A stretch of 64,000 bases of DNA from Methylobacterium nonmethylotrophicum. GTDB lineage: Bacteria > Pseudomonadota > Alphaproteobacteria > Rhizobiales > Beijerinckiaceae. The translations under genes and the position numbers were made by a program. The notes under the pieces are model-generated. The model was not told the origin of the DNA, made no database searches, and saw only the letters and a list, made by a program, of their open reading frames with translations. The stretch is taken from the NCBI RefSeq assembly GCF_004745635.1, contig NZ_SRLB01000032.1, positions 1 through 64,000 of the forward strand. The letters are read 5' to 3'. Below are positions 32,198 through 41,307 of this stretch, piece by piece. The first letter of the stretch is position 1; each line of letters begins with the position of its first letter.

Positions 32198-33817
32198 CTA
32201 TGTTATTGAGGCGAAGAGGGATTGTTGCGCCGGATGCGGTACCGCGCGGTGTTTGCCGCGGTTCGATGCCTCCTGCGCGAGGGCTTTGGCGCCCGGGCCG
32301 TCGAGAGCGGCGCGGCTGAACACCCAAGGTCCGTCGGCGAGCGGATGCATGGCATCGACCTCGCCCCGTTCCGCCGCCAGACGAAGCGTGCGCGCGGCGA
32401 CGCCGACACGAGCGGCGGCTTGGGTCAGGGTCAGCCAGGGCTCGTCGCCCGCCGCGGCCTCGCGGAACACCGGGATGCGGTATTGCGAGCGCAACGCCGT
32501 GACGCGCTCGCGCGTGAAGCGGTTGCCGTGCCCCGTCCTGACGCCGTTGCGGTTGAGCACGCCCGCAATCACGTCGTCACGCGCGATCAGCGCCAGCGCG
32601 CGCACGGCCTCCACCACATCGGCAGGCGTACTGGTCCGCTGGCCGCGTCGCCGACGCGGGAGGCGATGCTCGGTGTGAGCACCGCCGATCCAGTGCAGGG
32701 TGAGCACGATCTCGGCCCGCGCCTCGTCGAGGTCCGCGACCGCTTCGTGGATCAGGGTGCGCACGATCCGCTTCTTGAGCCGTGCATCCGTCGTCGGCGC
32801 TGCCCAGACGCCTTGCAGGTCCGCGGCGAGCGTCTCCAGCGCGACCGGAGGAAGGGCGGGCCGAGGGGCGAGCGCGTCGTGCGCGCCGATGCGCGTCTCG
32901 CAGGCGCCGACCCGGGACAGAGCTCGGTTCCAGCGCGCTTCGAGTTCGCCGGTCACCAAACGGTTCTCGGGGTCGGCCGCATCGTACTGCCAGAAGGCCC
33001 GGTCGGCCGCGTAGCGCGCCGCCTCCAGGTCTCGCACCATCGCCTCGCGCGCTTCGTCGCGTCGCGTGCTCGCCTGCGCCTCGGCTGCCCGCGCCGCCTC
33101 GATCGCGCCCGGCTGCATGACCGCTAGGAGCGCGGCCTCGACCACATCGTCGACGCGCAGACCGCCGAAGGCGATGCAGTTCGGCTCTCCATAGTCGATC
33201 CGCCCGCGCACGCAGGCGTAGCGCGGGATCTGTCCCTTGGCTCCAGTGTACTACACGCTGAGCTTGCGCCCGCAGCGCCAGCACCGCAGCAACCCTGCGA
33301 GCAGCGCCGCACCGAGCTTGGGCGCGCCGCGGGAACTGGTCGGAACGTTCTCGCTCACCATCGCCCGGATCGCCTCCGCCCGTTCCCACTCCACGTAACC
33401 TTCATGCGAGCCCGGCTTCAGCGCCAGCCACTCCGAGCGCGGCGTGCGCCTGGCCCGCGCCTTGGCGCCGGCCGCGTCGTAGCTGGCCGTGACGCGGCTG
33501 CGGCCGTAGGCGTAGGCGCCGCCATAGGCCGGGTTGGCGATGAACTCGCGAAGCGTCGAGTAGCGGGGGCGGCGCCAGACGACCGGGCCGGCGTTGACAC
33601 GTGTCGGCAGATCGAGCCCGTGCTCCAGGAACCAGAGCAGGGCCTGGCGCACGCTGCCCAGCTCGGCCACCTTGTCGATGCCGAGGCGGATCGCGGCCTG
33701 CACGCGTCGATCGGGATCGATCTCGAGCCGATCCGATGCACATCGCGCTACCTCCCCTTGCCTGAACGGCATCTTTCGGACCTCGATCAATCCGAGCCGT
33801 CCGCGCGCCCGCGACAC
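32198..33817 (-). pseudogene. Large serine recombinase, truncated and with a nonsense codon
   Basis: The frame reads the middle and C-terminal parts of a resolvase-family large serine recombinase: RLEIDPDRRVQAAIRLGIDK, the zinc-ribbon region (LLRCWRCGRKLSV ... RYACVRGR), the long coiled coil and a C-terminal helix-turn-helix-like region. A TAG at 33251-33253 splits it between RKLSV and YTGAKGQ, with no frame change. The N-terminal catalytic domain with the active serine is missing upstream of about 33790. It is dead as an enzyme, but it marks the former edge of an integrated element. Confidence 0.85.
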
Positions 33818-33967
33818 CCGGCAGGGCGGCCGCGCGTCGGTGCATGGCCCTGGGGCTGCCGGGTGAGCGCGGATCGAAGGCCGACCGAGACCGGGCCGGA
33901 TCGGAGATCCTGGGCCGGTGGATTCACGACCATGCCGCTAGAGCGTACCGGCCCGCATCGCGTTCGG

Positions 33968-35404
33968 CTATCGCAGCAGCGTCGCGCCGAGCTGCGCCAC
34001 GCCGCGCAGCACGCTCGGTGCGATGCCGAAGGCCAGCGTCGCCGCCGAGCACAGGCCGAGCGCGAAGGCGTACCCGACGCCGGGCGCCATCCCCTCGGGG
34101 CGCTCGGGCTCCCGGAAGTACATCTCGGCGATGACGGCGACATAGTAGGAGAGCGCCACCGCCATGTTGGCGGCCGCGAGCACGGCGAGCCAGGCGAGGT
34201 CGCCGTCGATGGCGGCCAACAGCAGGAACACCTTGCCGGCGAAGCCCGCCAGCGGCGGGACGCCGGCCAGCGACAGGAGGGCGAGGGTCAGCGCCGCCGC
34301 CGACCACGGCGCGCGCCGACCGAGGCCGCGCACCGTCGCGAGGCCGTCGCTGCCGGACATGCGCTCGACTTGCGCGACCACCGTGAACGCCGCGAGGTTC
34401 ATCAGGAGATAGGCCACGACATAGTACCCGATGGCCGGCAGCGCCTGGGGGACGCGACCGGCGACCGCGACCGCCATCAGCATATAGCCGGCCTGGGCGA
34501 TGCTGGAATAGGCCAGCAGCCGCTTCAGGCTTGCTTGGCGGAGCGCCACCAGATTGCCGAAGGTCATCGTCGCGGCCGCCATGAGGGCGAGCACGGAGGG
34601 CCAAGCAGCTAGAGCCCCCGGCATCGCCTCCAGCAGAAGGCGGAGGAGACCGGCGAAGGCGGCCGCCTTCGGCACGACCGAGACGAAACCGGAGATCGGG
34701 GCCGTGCCGCCCTGGAACACGTCGGGGGCCCAGACGTGGAACGGCACCAGCGTCATCTCGAAGCCGTAGCCGACGACGACCAGGCCAAAGGCCAGCGCGA
34801 CCCAGGCCCGGTCGGCGCCGGCGAGGCCGGCACCAATGGCCCGCAGGTTCAGGCTGCCGGTGAGGCCGAACAGGAACGTGAGCCCGTAGGCCATCACCGC
34901 CAGCGCGGCGGCACCGTAGAGGAAATATTTGAGCGTCGCCTCCTGGGCGGGCCCGTCGCTCCGGACGAGCAGCACGAGCAGGTAGGAGGGGAAGCTCACC
35001 ATCTGCAAGAACAGGACGATCAGGCCAAGGTCGGTGGCCGCCGCGAGCCCCATGCCCCCGACGGTCGCCATGAGCAGTGCGACCGGATGGTGCGGCTCCT
35101 GCTCGCTCGCCCGGAAGTGGGAGGCGAGCGACAGCAAGCTCACCACGGCGCCGGCCTCGATGACGAGTTGGTAGAAGGCCCGGAACGGGTCGACGGCGTA
35201 GGTGCCGCAGAAGGCCTCCCGCGGCGTGGCCGTCAGCATCGGCACGGTCAGGCCCATCGCGGCGAGGAGGGCGAGGAGCGCGAGCGCGGCGGGTAGGCGG
35301 CGCCACCGGCCGCGGGCCCAGCCGGCGGCCGGGACCAGGGCCAGGGCGGTTCCGGCCAGGACCATCTCGGGCGCGACCGCCCCGAGATCCATGCAGCCGC
35401 CCAT
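33968..35404 (-). CDS. nuoN: NuoN-like complex I membrane subunit
   Basis: A 478-residue antiporter-like subunit with about 14 membrane segments. It is the last gene of the nuo operon, 14 bases after nuoM. Family motifs are present (LKYFLYGAAALAVMAYG, VPFHVWAPDVFQGG, FGNLVALRQASLKRLLAYSS, LSLAGVPPLAGF). By eye, the TM5 glutamate normally in ELLSLP is glutamine (LQMVSFP), and the TM7 lysine of GxAFKxxxVPFH is glutamate (GFEMTLVPFH). These charges are central to proton transfer in canonical NuoN, so its pumping may be altered. The start at 35404 (or 35392) is uncertain. Confidence 0.9.
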   Translation of the reverse strand: MGGCMDLGAVAPEMVLAGTALALVPAAGWARGRWRRLPAALALLALLAAMGLTVPMLTATPREAFCGTYAVDPFRAFYQLVIEAGAVVSLLSLASHFRASEQEPHHPVALLMATVGGMGLAAATDLGLIVLFLQMVSFPSYLLVLLVRSDGPAQEATLKYFLYGAAALAVMAYGLTFLFGLTGSLNLRAIGAGLAGADRAWVALAFGLVVVGYGFEMTLVPFHVWAPDVFQGGTAPISGFVSVVPKAAAFAGLLRLLLEAMPGALAAWPSVLALMAAATMTFGNLVALRQASLKRLLAYSSIAQAGYMLMAVAVAGRVPQALPAIGYYVVAYLLMNLAAFTVVAQVERMSGSDGLATVRGLGRRAPWSAAALTLALLSLAGVPPLAGFAGKVFLLLAAIDGDLAWLAVLAAANMAVALSYYVAVIAEMYFREPERPEGMAPGVGYAFALGLCSAATLAFGIAPSVLRGVAQLGATLLR

Positions 35405-35418
35405 CGCCACCCCGCCGG

Positions 35419-36897
35419 TCACGGGAGGTGCGCCAGGGCGGCGGTCGTGCCGTCGAGCAACGCGACCAGGGTAGCGGGCAGGATCCCGACCGCGACCGAC
35501 AGGGCCGCGAGCGCGGCCGCCGACCAGACCTCGCCCGCAGTCAGGGGTGGCAGGGCCGGTGCATCCGCCGGCGCCCGCCCCATCAGCAGGCCGGTCACCA
35601 GCCGGAGGTAGACCGCGGTCGTGACGACGAGCGCGAGGACGGCCAACCCGGCGACCCAGGCGGAGAGCTGCAGGGCGGCGCCGACGGCCTGGAACTCGGC
35701 GATAAAGCCGGACAGGCCCGGGAGCCCGAGGGAGCCGAAGGCGAGCAGGCCGAACAGGCCGCTGAAGACCGGCATCGAGCCGATCAGGCCGCCGAAGCGG
35801 TCGAGATCCCGCGTGCCCGCGCGGTGCTGAAGCATGCCCACCAGCAGGAACATGCCTCCGGTCAGGAAGCCGTGGCTGACCATCTGGACGGCGGCGCCGT
35901 TGAGCGCGAGACGGCGCACTCCCTCGTCCCCGGACAGCGCCGCCACCGCGACGCCGAGCGTGACGAAGCCCATGTGGTTGACCGAGGTGTAGGCGACGAG
36001 CCGCTTCATGTCGGACTGCGCCAGCGCCGCCAGGGCCCCGTAGAGGAGCGACACCAGGGCCACGGCGACCAAGACCCACCCGAACCGGGCGACGGTCTCC
36101 GGCAGGGCGGGCAGCAGGACGGCGAGCATGCCGTAGCCGCCCATCTTGAGCTGAAGGCCGGCGAGCACGACGCTGCCCTCGGTCGGGGCCTCGACGTGGG
36201 CGTCGGGCAGCCAGTTGTGCAGCGGCACGACCGGGAGCTTGACCCCGAACCCGAGGAGGAGCGCCAGGAAGACGAGGCCGCCCGTGAGCGGCGCTCCGTC
36301 CAGCGGCCGCGCCTGGACGATGGCCGGCAGCGAGAAGCTGTGTGGCTCCATGGCGAGGTAGAGGGCGAGGAAGCCGAGCAGCATGGCGAGGCTGCCGGCG
36401 CGGGTGTAGAGGAAGAACTTGAGCGCCGCGTAACGCCGCCGCTCCCCGCCCCAGATGCCGACGATGAAGTACATCGGCACCAGGCCGACCTCGAAGAACA
36501 GGTAGAACAGCAGCAGGTCCTGGGCCGCGAACAGGCCGATCAACCCGGTCGCGAGCAGGAGGAAGAGGAAGGCGTGGGCGTGCGCCCGGTCGTGCTCTGG
36601 GAACACGTAAGCCATCACCACGGTGAGCAGGACCGCGGTGAGCAGGATCAGCGCCAGGGAGAGGCCGCCGACGCCGACGTCGTAGCTCGCCCCGACCGAG
36701 GGGATCCACGGGAGCGTCAGCCGCCACTGCAGGCCGCCGACGGCCGGGTCGAAGCCGGCCCAGAGGATGACGGCGGCGGCCAGCGTCAGCGCAGCCCCCG
36801 CCAGCGCGGCCCGGCGGACGAGGTCCGGCCGGCCGCGCGGCAGCGCCAGCACGGCGAGTCCGGTAAGGAGCGGCAGGAAGATGGTCACCGTCAGCAT
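35419..36897 (-). CDS. nuoM: NuoM-like complex I membrane subunit
   Basis: A 492-residue antiporter-like subunit. The TM5 Glu is kept (LFYLFFEVGLVPMYFIVGIW), as are the TM7 Lys (FGVKLPVVPLHNWLPDAHVE) and the TM8 region (VVLAGLQLKMGGYG). It therefore has the residues of a working proton channel. The start MLTVTIFLPLL lies 13 bases after the nuoL stop. The 5' upstream frame that continues into nuoL is a shadow. It is part of the seven-gene operon nuoA-H-J-K-L-M-N. Confidence 0.95.
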   Translation of the reverse strand: MLTVTIFLPLLTGLAVLALPRGRPDLVRRAALAGAALTLAAAVILWAGFDPAVGGLQWRLTLPWIPSVGASYDVGVGGLSLALILLTAVLLTVVMAYVFPEHDRAHAHAFLFLLLATGLIGLFAAQDLLLFYLFFEVGLVPMYFIVGIWGGERRRYAALKFFLYTRAGSLAMLLGFLALYLAMEPHSFSLPAIVQARPLDGAPLTGGLVFLALLLGFGVKLPVVPLHNWLPDAHVEAPTEGSVVLAGLQLKMGGYGMLAVLLPALPETVARFGWVLVAVALVSLLYGALAALAQSDMKRLVAYTSVNHMGFVTLGVAVAALSGDEGVRRLALNGAAVQMVSHGFLTGGMFLLVGMLQHRAGTRDLDRFGGLIGSMPVFSGLFGLLAFGSLGLPGLSGFIAEFQAVGAALQLSAWVAGLAVLALVVTTAVYLRLVTGLLMGRAPADAPALPPLTAGEVWSAAALAALSVAVGILPATLVALLDGTTAALAHLP

Positions 36898-36910
36898 CGG
36901 GTCGGTTCCC

Positions 36911-38767
36911 TCAGGGCCAGAGCATGAGCGCGCCGGTGGCGAGCGCCGCCGCGGTCCAGGCGAACAGGCCGAGCGTGTAGAGATAGAGGCGGCCGGCCTG
37001 CAGGGCGCGGAGCCGCTCGCCGCCGCTGGCGAGCCCGGCGGCGAGACGGTCGCCGCCGCGCCCGAAGCCTCGCGACTCGACGCGCCCCGTCGTCCGGGCG
37101 GCGCGCCGAGCCCCCTCGGCGATGCCGCGAGCGCCCGCGTCGAGCGCGCCTTCGACCGTCGGGATCGTCCGGGCGAGTCGCATGGTCCAGCGTGCCGGGG
37201 CCTCGGTGGCCGCTGCCAGCCCGGCAGCCAGCCGTGTCGGGAATGTGCCGAGCGCGGGCGCTCCGCCCCATCCCCGGGCCGCACCGATGCCGAGGCCGAG
37301 GATCCCGGCGGCGATGCCGAGATTTCGCCATCCCGCCTCCGCTTCAGGCCCGGCGGCGAAGGGCAGAACGGCACCGAGCTGGCCGGCCAGCAGCCAGCCG
37401 AGACCCGCGGCGGCCAGCGCCAGCCCGCCCATGCCAGCGCCCATCGCCCAGCCGCTTGTGCCGGCGGCGGCAGGGGCGCGGCCCCTGCCCTGGCCGAGGA
37501 AGGTCGCGGCCCCCGCGCGGCCGATGTAGGCGCCCCCGAGGAAGACGAGCAACACGACCAGGGTCCCCGTCCCCGGCCCGTGCCGCGACGCGACGGCGAG
37601 GACCGCGTCCTCGCTCCAGTACCCTGACAGGGGCGGCACACCGGCCAGCGCCAGAGCCGCGACGAGGAAAGCGGCCCCGGTCAGGGGCAAAGGGCGGACG
37701 AGGCCGCCGAGCCGGTCGAGGGCTCGCGAGCCCATCCGCTCCTGCACGACGCCGGCGGCGAGGAACAGGGTCGACTTGAAGGCCGCGTGCGCCGCGAGGT
37801 GGAGCGTAGCCGCGCGCGGCCCGCCCAGGCCGAGCGCCACCATCATCTCGCCGAGCTGTGAGCAGGTGGACCAGGCGAGCACCCGCTTCAGGTCCGTCTC
37901 GGCGGTGGCGATGAGGCCGGCGGCCAGGGCCGTGACGGCCCCGATCCAGAACAGCGCGTCGAGCGCGAAGGGCGCCGCCGCGAAGACCGGGTACAGGCGC
38001 AGCACGAGGAACACGCCGGCGGCGACCATCGTGGCGGAGTGCAGCAGGGCCGAGACAGGGGTCGGCCCGACCATCGCGTCGGGCAACCAGGCGGAGAGCG
38101 GCAACTGAGCGCTCTTGCCGATGGCCCCAGCGAGCATGAGGAGCGCGATCAGGGTGGACGCGCCGGGGGCGATCCCACCGCCCTCGATGGTGCCGACGAG
38201 GGCCTCGATGTCGCTGCTCCCGACGAGGCCGAGCGCCAGGAGCCAGCCGAGCAGGAGGCCGACGTCGCCGGTCCGGGTCATCAGGAACGCCTTGGCGGCG
38301 GCACCCGCTGCACCGGGCGCGGCATGGTCGAAGCCGATCAGGAGGAACGAAGCCAACCCGACCAGCTCCCAGGCCGCGAACAGGAGCGCGAGGGAGCTCG
38401 ACAGCACGAGGGTCAGCATGGCGCCGACGAACAGGCCCATCTCGGCGAAGAAGCGTGGCCGATCATCCCTCCCGGCCATGTACCCGAGGCTGTAGAGGCC
38501 GACGCACAGCGCGACACCGGCGACGGTCATCGCGACGAACCACGTGAGCGGCGTCGCCGCGAGACCGACGGTGAGCCGATAGCTGCCGCTCTCGAACCAG
38601 GTCGCCGACAAGGCGGCACCGGGCGGCATCAACGCGAGGCCAGCCATGGACAGGGTGACGGCGCCGACCACGAGTTCGCCCCCGCCCCAGGGCAGGCGCC
38701 GGCCGAGCCCGAGGGCGGCGAGGGCCGCGAGCAGCGGCAGGACGGGGACGGCGAGAAGCGGGATCAT
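36911..38767 (-). CDS. nuoL: NuoL-like complex I membrane subunit
   Basis: A 618-residue antiporter-like subunit with conserved Glu in LFAAWELVGLASFLLIGFDH, Lys in AIGKSAQLPLSAWLPDAM, and the following GPTPVSALLHSATMVAAGVF. The C-terminal region from about residue 520 is amphipathic (EAPARWTMRLARTIP and on) followed by a last membrane helix, consistent with the lateral helix that clamps the antiporter subunits. ATG at 38767 overlaps the nuoK stop (ATGA). It is an intact proton-channel subunit of the operon. Confidence 0.95.
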   Translation of the reverse strand: MIPLLAVPVLPLLAALAALGLGRRLPWGGGELVVGAVTLSMAGLALMPPGAALSATWFESGSYRLTVGLAATPLTWFVAMTVAGVALCVGLYSLGYMAGRDDRPRFFAEMGLFVGAMLTLVLSSSLALLFAAWELVGLASFLLIGFDHAAPGAAGAAAKAFLMTRTGDVGLLLGWLLALGLVGSSDIEALVGTIEGGGIAPGASTLIALLMLAGAIGKSAQLPLSAWLPDAMVGPTPVSALLHSATMVAAGVFLVLRLYPVFAAAPFALDALFWIGAVTALAAGLIATAETDLKRVLAWSTCSQLGEMMVALGLGGPRAATLHLAAHAAFKSTLFLAAGVVQERMGSRALDRLGGLVRPLPLTGAAFLVAALALAGVPPLSGYWSEDAVLAVASRHGPGTGTLVVLLVFLGGAYIGRAGAATFLGQGRGRAPAAAGTSGWAMGAGMGGLALAAAGLGWLLAGQLGAVLPFAAGPEAEAGWRNLGIAAGILGLGIGAARGWGGAPALGTFPTRLAAGLAAATEAPARWTMRLARTIPTVEGALDAGARGIAEGARRAARTTGRVESRGFGRGGDRLAAGLASGGERLRALQAGRLYLYTLGLFAWTAAALATGALMLWP

Positions 38768-39075
38768 CGCTTGAGGTCGGCGTAGGCGTCGACCTCGGCC
38801 GTCCGCCGCTGCCGATAGAGCAGTAGGACGAGGGCGAGCCCGATGGCCATCTCGACGGCGCCGACCGTGACGACCAAGATGGCGAAGATCTGCGCGGCGT
38901 AGTCGCCCGGTGCGGTGAAGCGCCAGAACGCGACGACGTTCAGGCCGATGGCGTTGAGGAGCACCTCGACACCCATCAGGATCATGACCGCCGAACGCTG
39001 GGCGACCACGGTGTAGAGGCCGATGGCGAACAGGAGCGCGCCGACGACGAGGTAGGCGGTCAGCGGTACGGTCAT
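38764..39075 (-). CDS. nuoK: NuoK-like complex I membrane subunit
   Basis: A 103-residue, three-helix subunit. Both essential glutamates are present (MILMGVEVLLNAIGLN and VTVGAVEMAIGLALVLLLYR). Length and motifs are fully canonical. It overlaps nuoJ and nuoL by four bases on each side. In complex I, and in related Mrp antiporters as MrpC, this subunit lies between the antiporter-like subunits and the connecting core. Confidence 0.96.
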   Translation of the reverse strand: MTVPLTAYLVVGALLFAIGLYTVVAQRSAVMILMGVEVLLNAIGLNVVAFWRFTAPGDYAAQIFAILVVTVGAVEMAIGLALVLLLYRQRRTAEVDAYADLKR

Positions 39076-40067
39076 CCCGCATCTCCCCCGTGCTGGTGGT
39101 GGGTGTCGTGCCCGCTCGCGTGGCCGGCTGTCCGGTCCGCTCCTGCCTGCGGCGCGAGACGGTCGCCCCGGATCGGTTCCGGCTTGGCGTCGACCGCGAC
39201 CCGGGCGCCGCGCGAGGCGTCGTCCGGGTAGGCCGAGGGCCGGGCGAGCAGCACCGCGCCGAAGACGCCGATCAGGATCAGGAACCCGGCGCCCTCGAAG
39301 GCGACCATGTACTTGTCCATGAGGAGATGTCCGACCCGGCGCGCCGAGTCCGGGTCCGGTAGGGCGTCGGACACCGACCAGGCCGGACGCAGGACTAGCA
39401 TGCCCACGAGCACGATCCCGACCCCGAGGGCGAGCCAGGCCGCGAGCGGGCGCACGGGCGTCACCATCGACATGTCCATCTCACCCATGTCCATGCCGCC
39501 GTGGCCGCCTCCATGCTCGTGCTCGTGAGAGGCGTGCCCGTGCTGACGGGCCGCGTGCTCGCCATGTCCGCCATGGGCCTCGTGCGGCATGGCGTTCGCC
39601 GCGCCGTCGTGCGCGGGGGCCTGCTCGCCGTGCGCCTCGCTGCCCTGCCGGGGCTCGTCCGGCTCGGCGTGGCCCCCGTGACCCGTGGCGGTGGCCTGGT
39701 CGCCGGCTTCGCCCTGTCGGTGGCCGTCCTGTCCGGCCTCCGAGGGCTGGCGCGGGACGAGCCCCAAGCTGGACCAGCGTTCCAGCGGGGCCATGTCCAT
39801 GCCGGCCATCATCGCCCCGCCGGGGTCGTGCATGACCAGCACCATGAACAGGATCATGACCAGAAATCCGCCGATGTACATCATGACCTGAAGCAGCCCG
39901 ATCAGGTCGGCGGACAAGAGGATGAACAGACCGGCGACGCCGATGAACGAGGCCATCAGGAAGATGCCCGAGCGGAACATGCTCATGGTCGTGGTCATGC
40001 CGAGCGCGCCCGCGACGGCGATAGAGGCGCACACCCCGAAGGCGGTCAGCTCGAAGGCCGCGGTCAT
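39072..40067 (-). CDS. nuoJ: NuoJ-like subunit with a large His/Met-rich insertion
   Basis: A 331-residue protein; ordinary NuoJ has about 165-200. The conserved core is present: TTTMSMFRSGIFLMASFIGV, then LLSADLIGLLQVMMYIGGFL and VMILFMVLVM, with further helices after residue 205. Between residues about 80 and 205 is an inserted soluble loop with 16 His and 10 Met (GHGGHAEPDEP, HGGHGEHAARQHGHASHEHE, GGMDMGEMDMSM). The C-terminal tail has further His (GHDTHHQHGG). The loop looks like a metal-binding domain, as in some zinc or copper transporters. The start ATG overlaps the nuoH stop. Confidence 0.93.
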   Translation of the reverse strand: MTAAFELTAFGVCASIAVAGALGMTTTMSMFRSGIFLMASFIGVAGLFILLSADLIGLLQVMMYIGGFLVMILFMVLVMHDPGGAMMAGMDMAPLERWSSLGLVPRQPSEAGQDGHRQGEAGDQATATGHGGHAEPDEPRQGSEAHGEQAPAHDGAANAMPHEAHGGHGEHAARQHGHASHEHEHGGGHGGMDMGEMDMSMVTPVRPLAAWLALGVGIVLVGMLVLRPAWSVSDALPDPDSARRVGHLLMDKYMVAFEGAGFLILIGVFGAVLLARPSAYPDDASRGARVAVDAKPEPIRGDRLAPQAGADRTAGHASGHDTHHQHGGDAG

Positions 40068-40963
40068 GCCCGCGGTCCCACGCCGAGGAGGATCAGCCCG
40101 CCGACGAGGAGCACGTTGACGAGACCCGCCGGGATCAGGACCTTCCAGGACAGCGCCAGCATCCCGGCCGTCGAGAGCGGCCGGACACAGCGCCCGAGCC
40201 CCAGCATCAGCGCCATCAGGGCGTAGGTCTTCGCCAGCATCCAGGCCCAGCCCGGCAGCCATGACCCCGAGGGGCCGCCGAGGTAGAGCACCGCTCCGAT
40301 CGCCGCGACGACGAAGAGCACCCCGGCGAGCGCGACCCGCCACAGGAGGGCGGACCAACCGCCGGTCACGCCGAGCACGCCACCGCCGATGGAGTCCGCG
40401 AACGGCTCCAGGAACGGGGCGCGGTAGGACTGCATCAGCCCTGTGACGAGGTAGAGCAGGAAGCCTAGGGGTTGCAGGACGACGAACCACAGGTCCCGCT
40501 GCGCCTCGACAACCGTGACGGTCGATAGCGAACGGGCCATCATGACCACGCCGACATAGGCCAGCCCGAGCGGAACGACGTAGGCGACGAGTTGGGCGAC
40601 GATGCGATAGAAGGCCTCCACGCTGTCAGGCGTGTTCGCGCCCCAGCCGGCGAGCGCCAGGCCGAGCACGACGAAATCGACGACCACGATGACGTAGAAC
40701 AGGCCGATGCCGAGATCCCGGCCGATCAGCCCGGGCCCGAACGGCACGACCACCGTGGCGAGCGCGACCCCGGCGAGCGCCACAACCGGGCCGGCCGGCA
40801 GCAGCCACCGGTCGGCGTTGGGCAGGTCGAGGCCGCCGCGGAGCTCGGCGCCGCGCGTCGGGCCGGCGTCCCAGCCCGAACGGGCGAAGAGGCGCTCGAC
40901 GGCCCAGGTCAGGCCGGCGCCGAGGAGCAGGGCGGTCACGACGGCAGCGGCGCTGGCGATCAC
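40064..40963 (-). CDS. nuoH: Divergent NuoH-like complex I membrane subunit
   Basis: A 299-residue protein with about eight membrane segments, somewhat shorter than canonical NuoH (about 325-340). It retains NuoH-like features (LYLVTGLMQSYRAPFLEPFAD, then WAWMLAKTYALMALMLGLGR). The quinone-cavity motifs of canonical NuoH are not seen: the GPNRVGP loop is replaced by WDAGPTRGAELRGG, and the DLPEAE...EYSG loop that follows RAPF is replaced by LEPFADSIGGG. This suggests that quinone is not bound in the usual way. GTG start overlaps the nuoA stop. Confidence 0.85.
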   Translation of the reverse strand: MIASAAAVVTALLLGAGLTWAVERLFARSGWDAGPTRGAELRGGLDLPNADRWLLPAGPVVALAGVALATVVVPFGPGLIGRDLGIGLFYVIVVVDFVVLGLALAGWGANTPDSVEAFYRIVAQLVAYVVPLGLAYVGVVMMARSLSTVTVVEAQRDLWFVVLQPLGFLLYLVTGLMQSYRAPFLEPFADSIGGGVLGVTGGWSALLWRVALAGVLFVVAAIGAVLYLGGPSGSWLPGWAWMLAKTYALMALMLGLGRCVRPLSTAGMLALSWKVLIPAGLVNVLLVGGLILLGVGPRA

Positions 40964-41307
40964 TCCCACCGCAGGCCACCCATGCCCCAGGCATAGGCTA
41001 TGCCCGCCGAGAGGAGCGCGATGAAGACCAGCATGTCGAGGAAGGCGCTCACGCCGACATCGGCGAAGACGACCGCCCACGGGTACATGAAGATCATCTC
41101 CATATCGAAGGCGAGGAAGATCAGAGCGTAGACCGCGTAGCCGAAGCGGAGCTGCGCCCAGGCCGGGGGAGCGCCGATGGCTCGTCTGGGTGTCCGCGCG
41201 AAGGCTGCGAGGGCCAGCAAGGCGAGACCGGCTGCCATGAGCAGCACGAGCGCCACGAACCCGTAATCGCCTGCAATTGGTGACGGTGCCTGCACGCCAC
41301 ACCTCAC
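40960..41307 (-). CDS. nuoA: NuoA-like complex I membrane subunit
   Basis: A 115-residue, three-helix protein and first gene of the operon. The signature FLAFDMEMIFMYPWAVVF, with its Asp and Glu, is intact. An AAGGA site lies upstream of the GTG start. The 240 bases upstream hold no gene, so the operon truly begins here without nuoB, nuoC, nuoD, nuoI or the nuoEFG dehydrogenase genes. No SigF-type promoter motif was found upstream. Confidence 0.93.
   Translation of the reverse strand: MRCGVQAPSPIAGDYGFVALVLLMAAGLALLALAAFARTPRRAIGAPPAWAQLRFGYAVYALIFLAFDMEMIFMYPWAVVFADVGVSAFLDMLVFIALLSAGIAYAWGMGGLRWE

Noticed and set aside
35405..36727. N-terminal extension of about 440 codons on nuoN
   Set aside because: It is the wrong-frame reading of nuoM; nuoN homology begins at 35404 or 35392. 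The same applies to long extensions on nuoM, nuoL, nuoJ and nuoH.
35428..36927. A 499-codon rightward open frame opposite nuoM
   Set aside because: Composition (Glu/Arg/Gln/Gly) is that of an antisense shadow; the nuoM product has clear family motifs.
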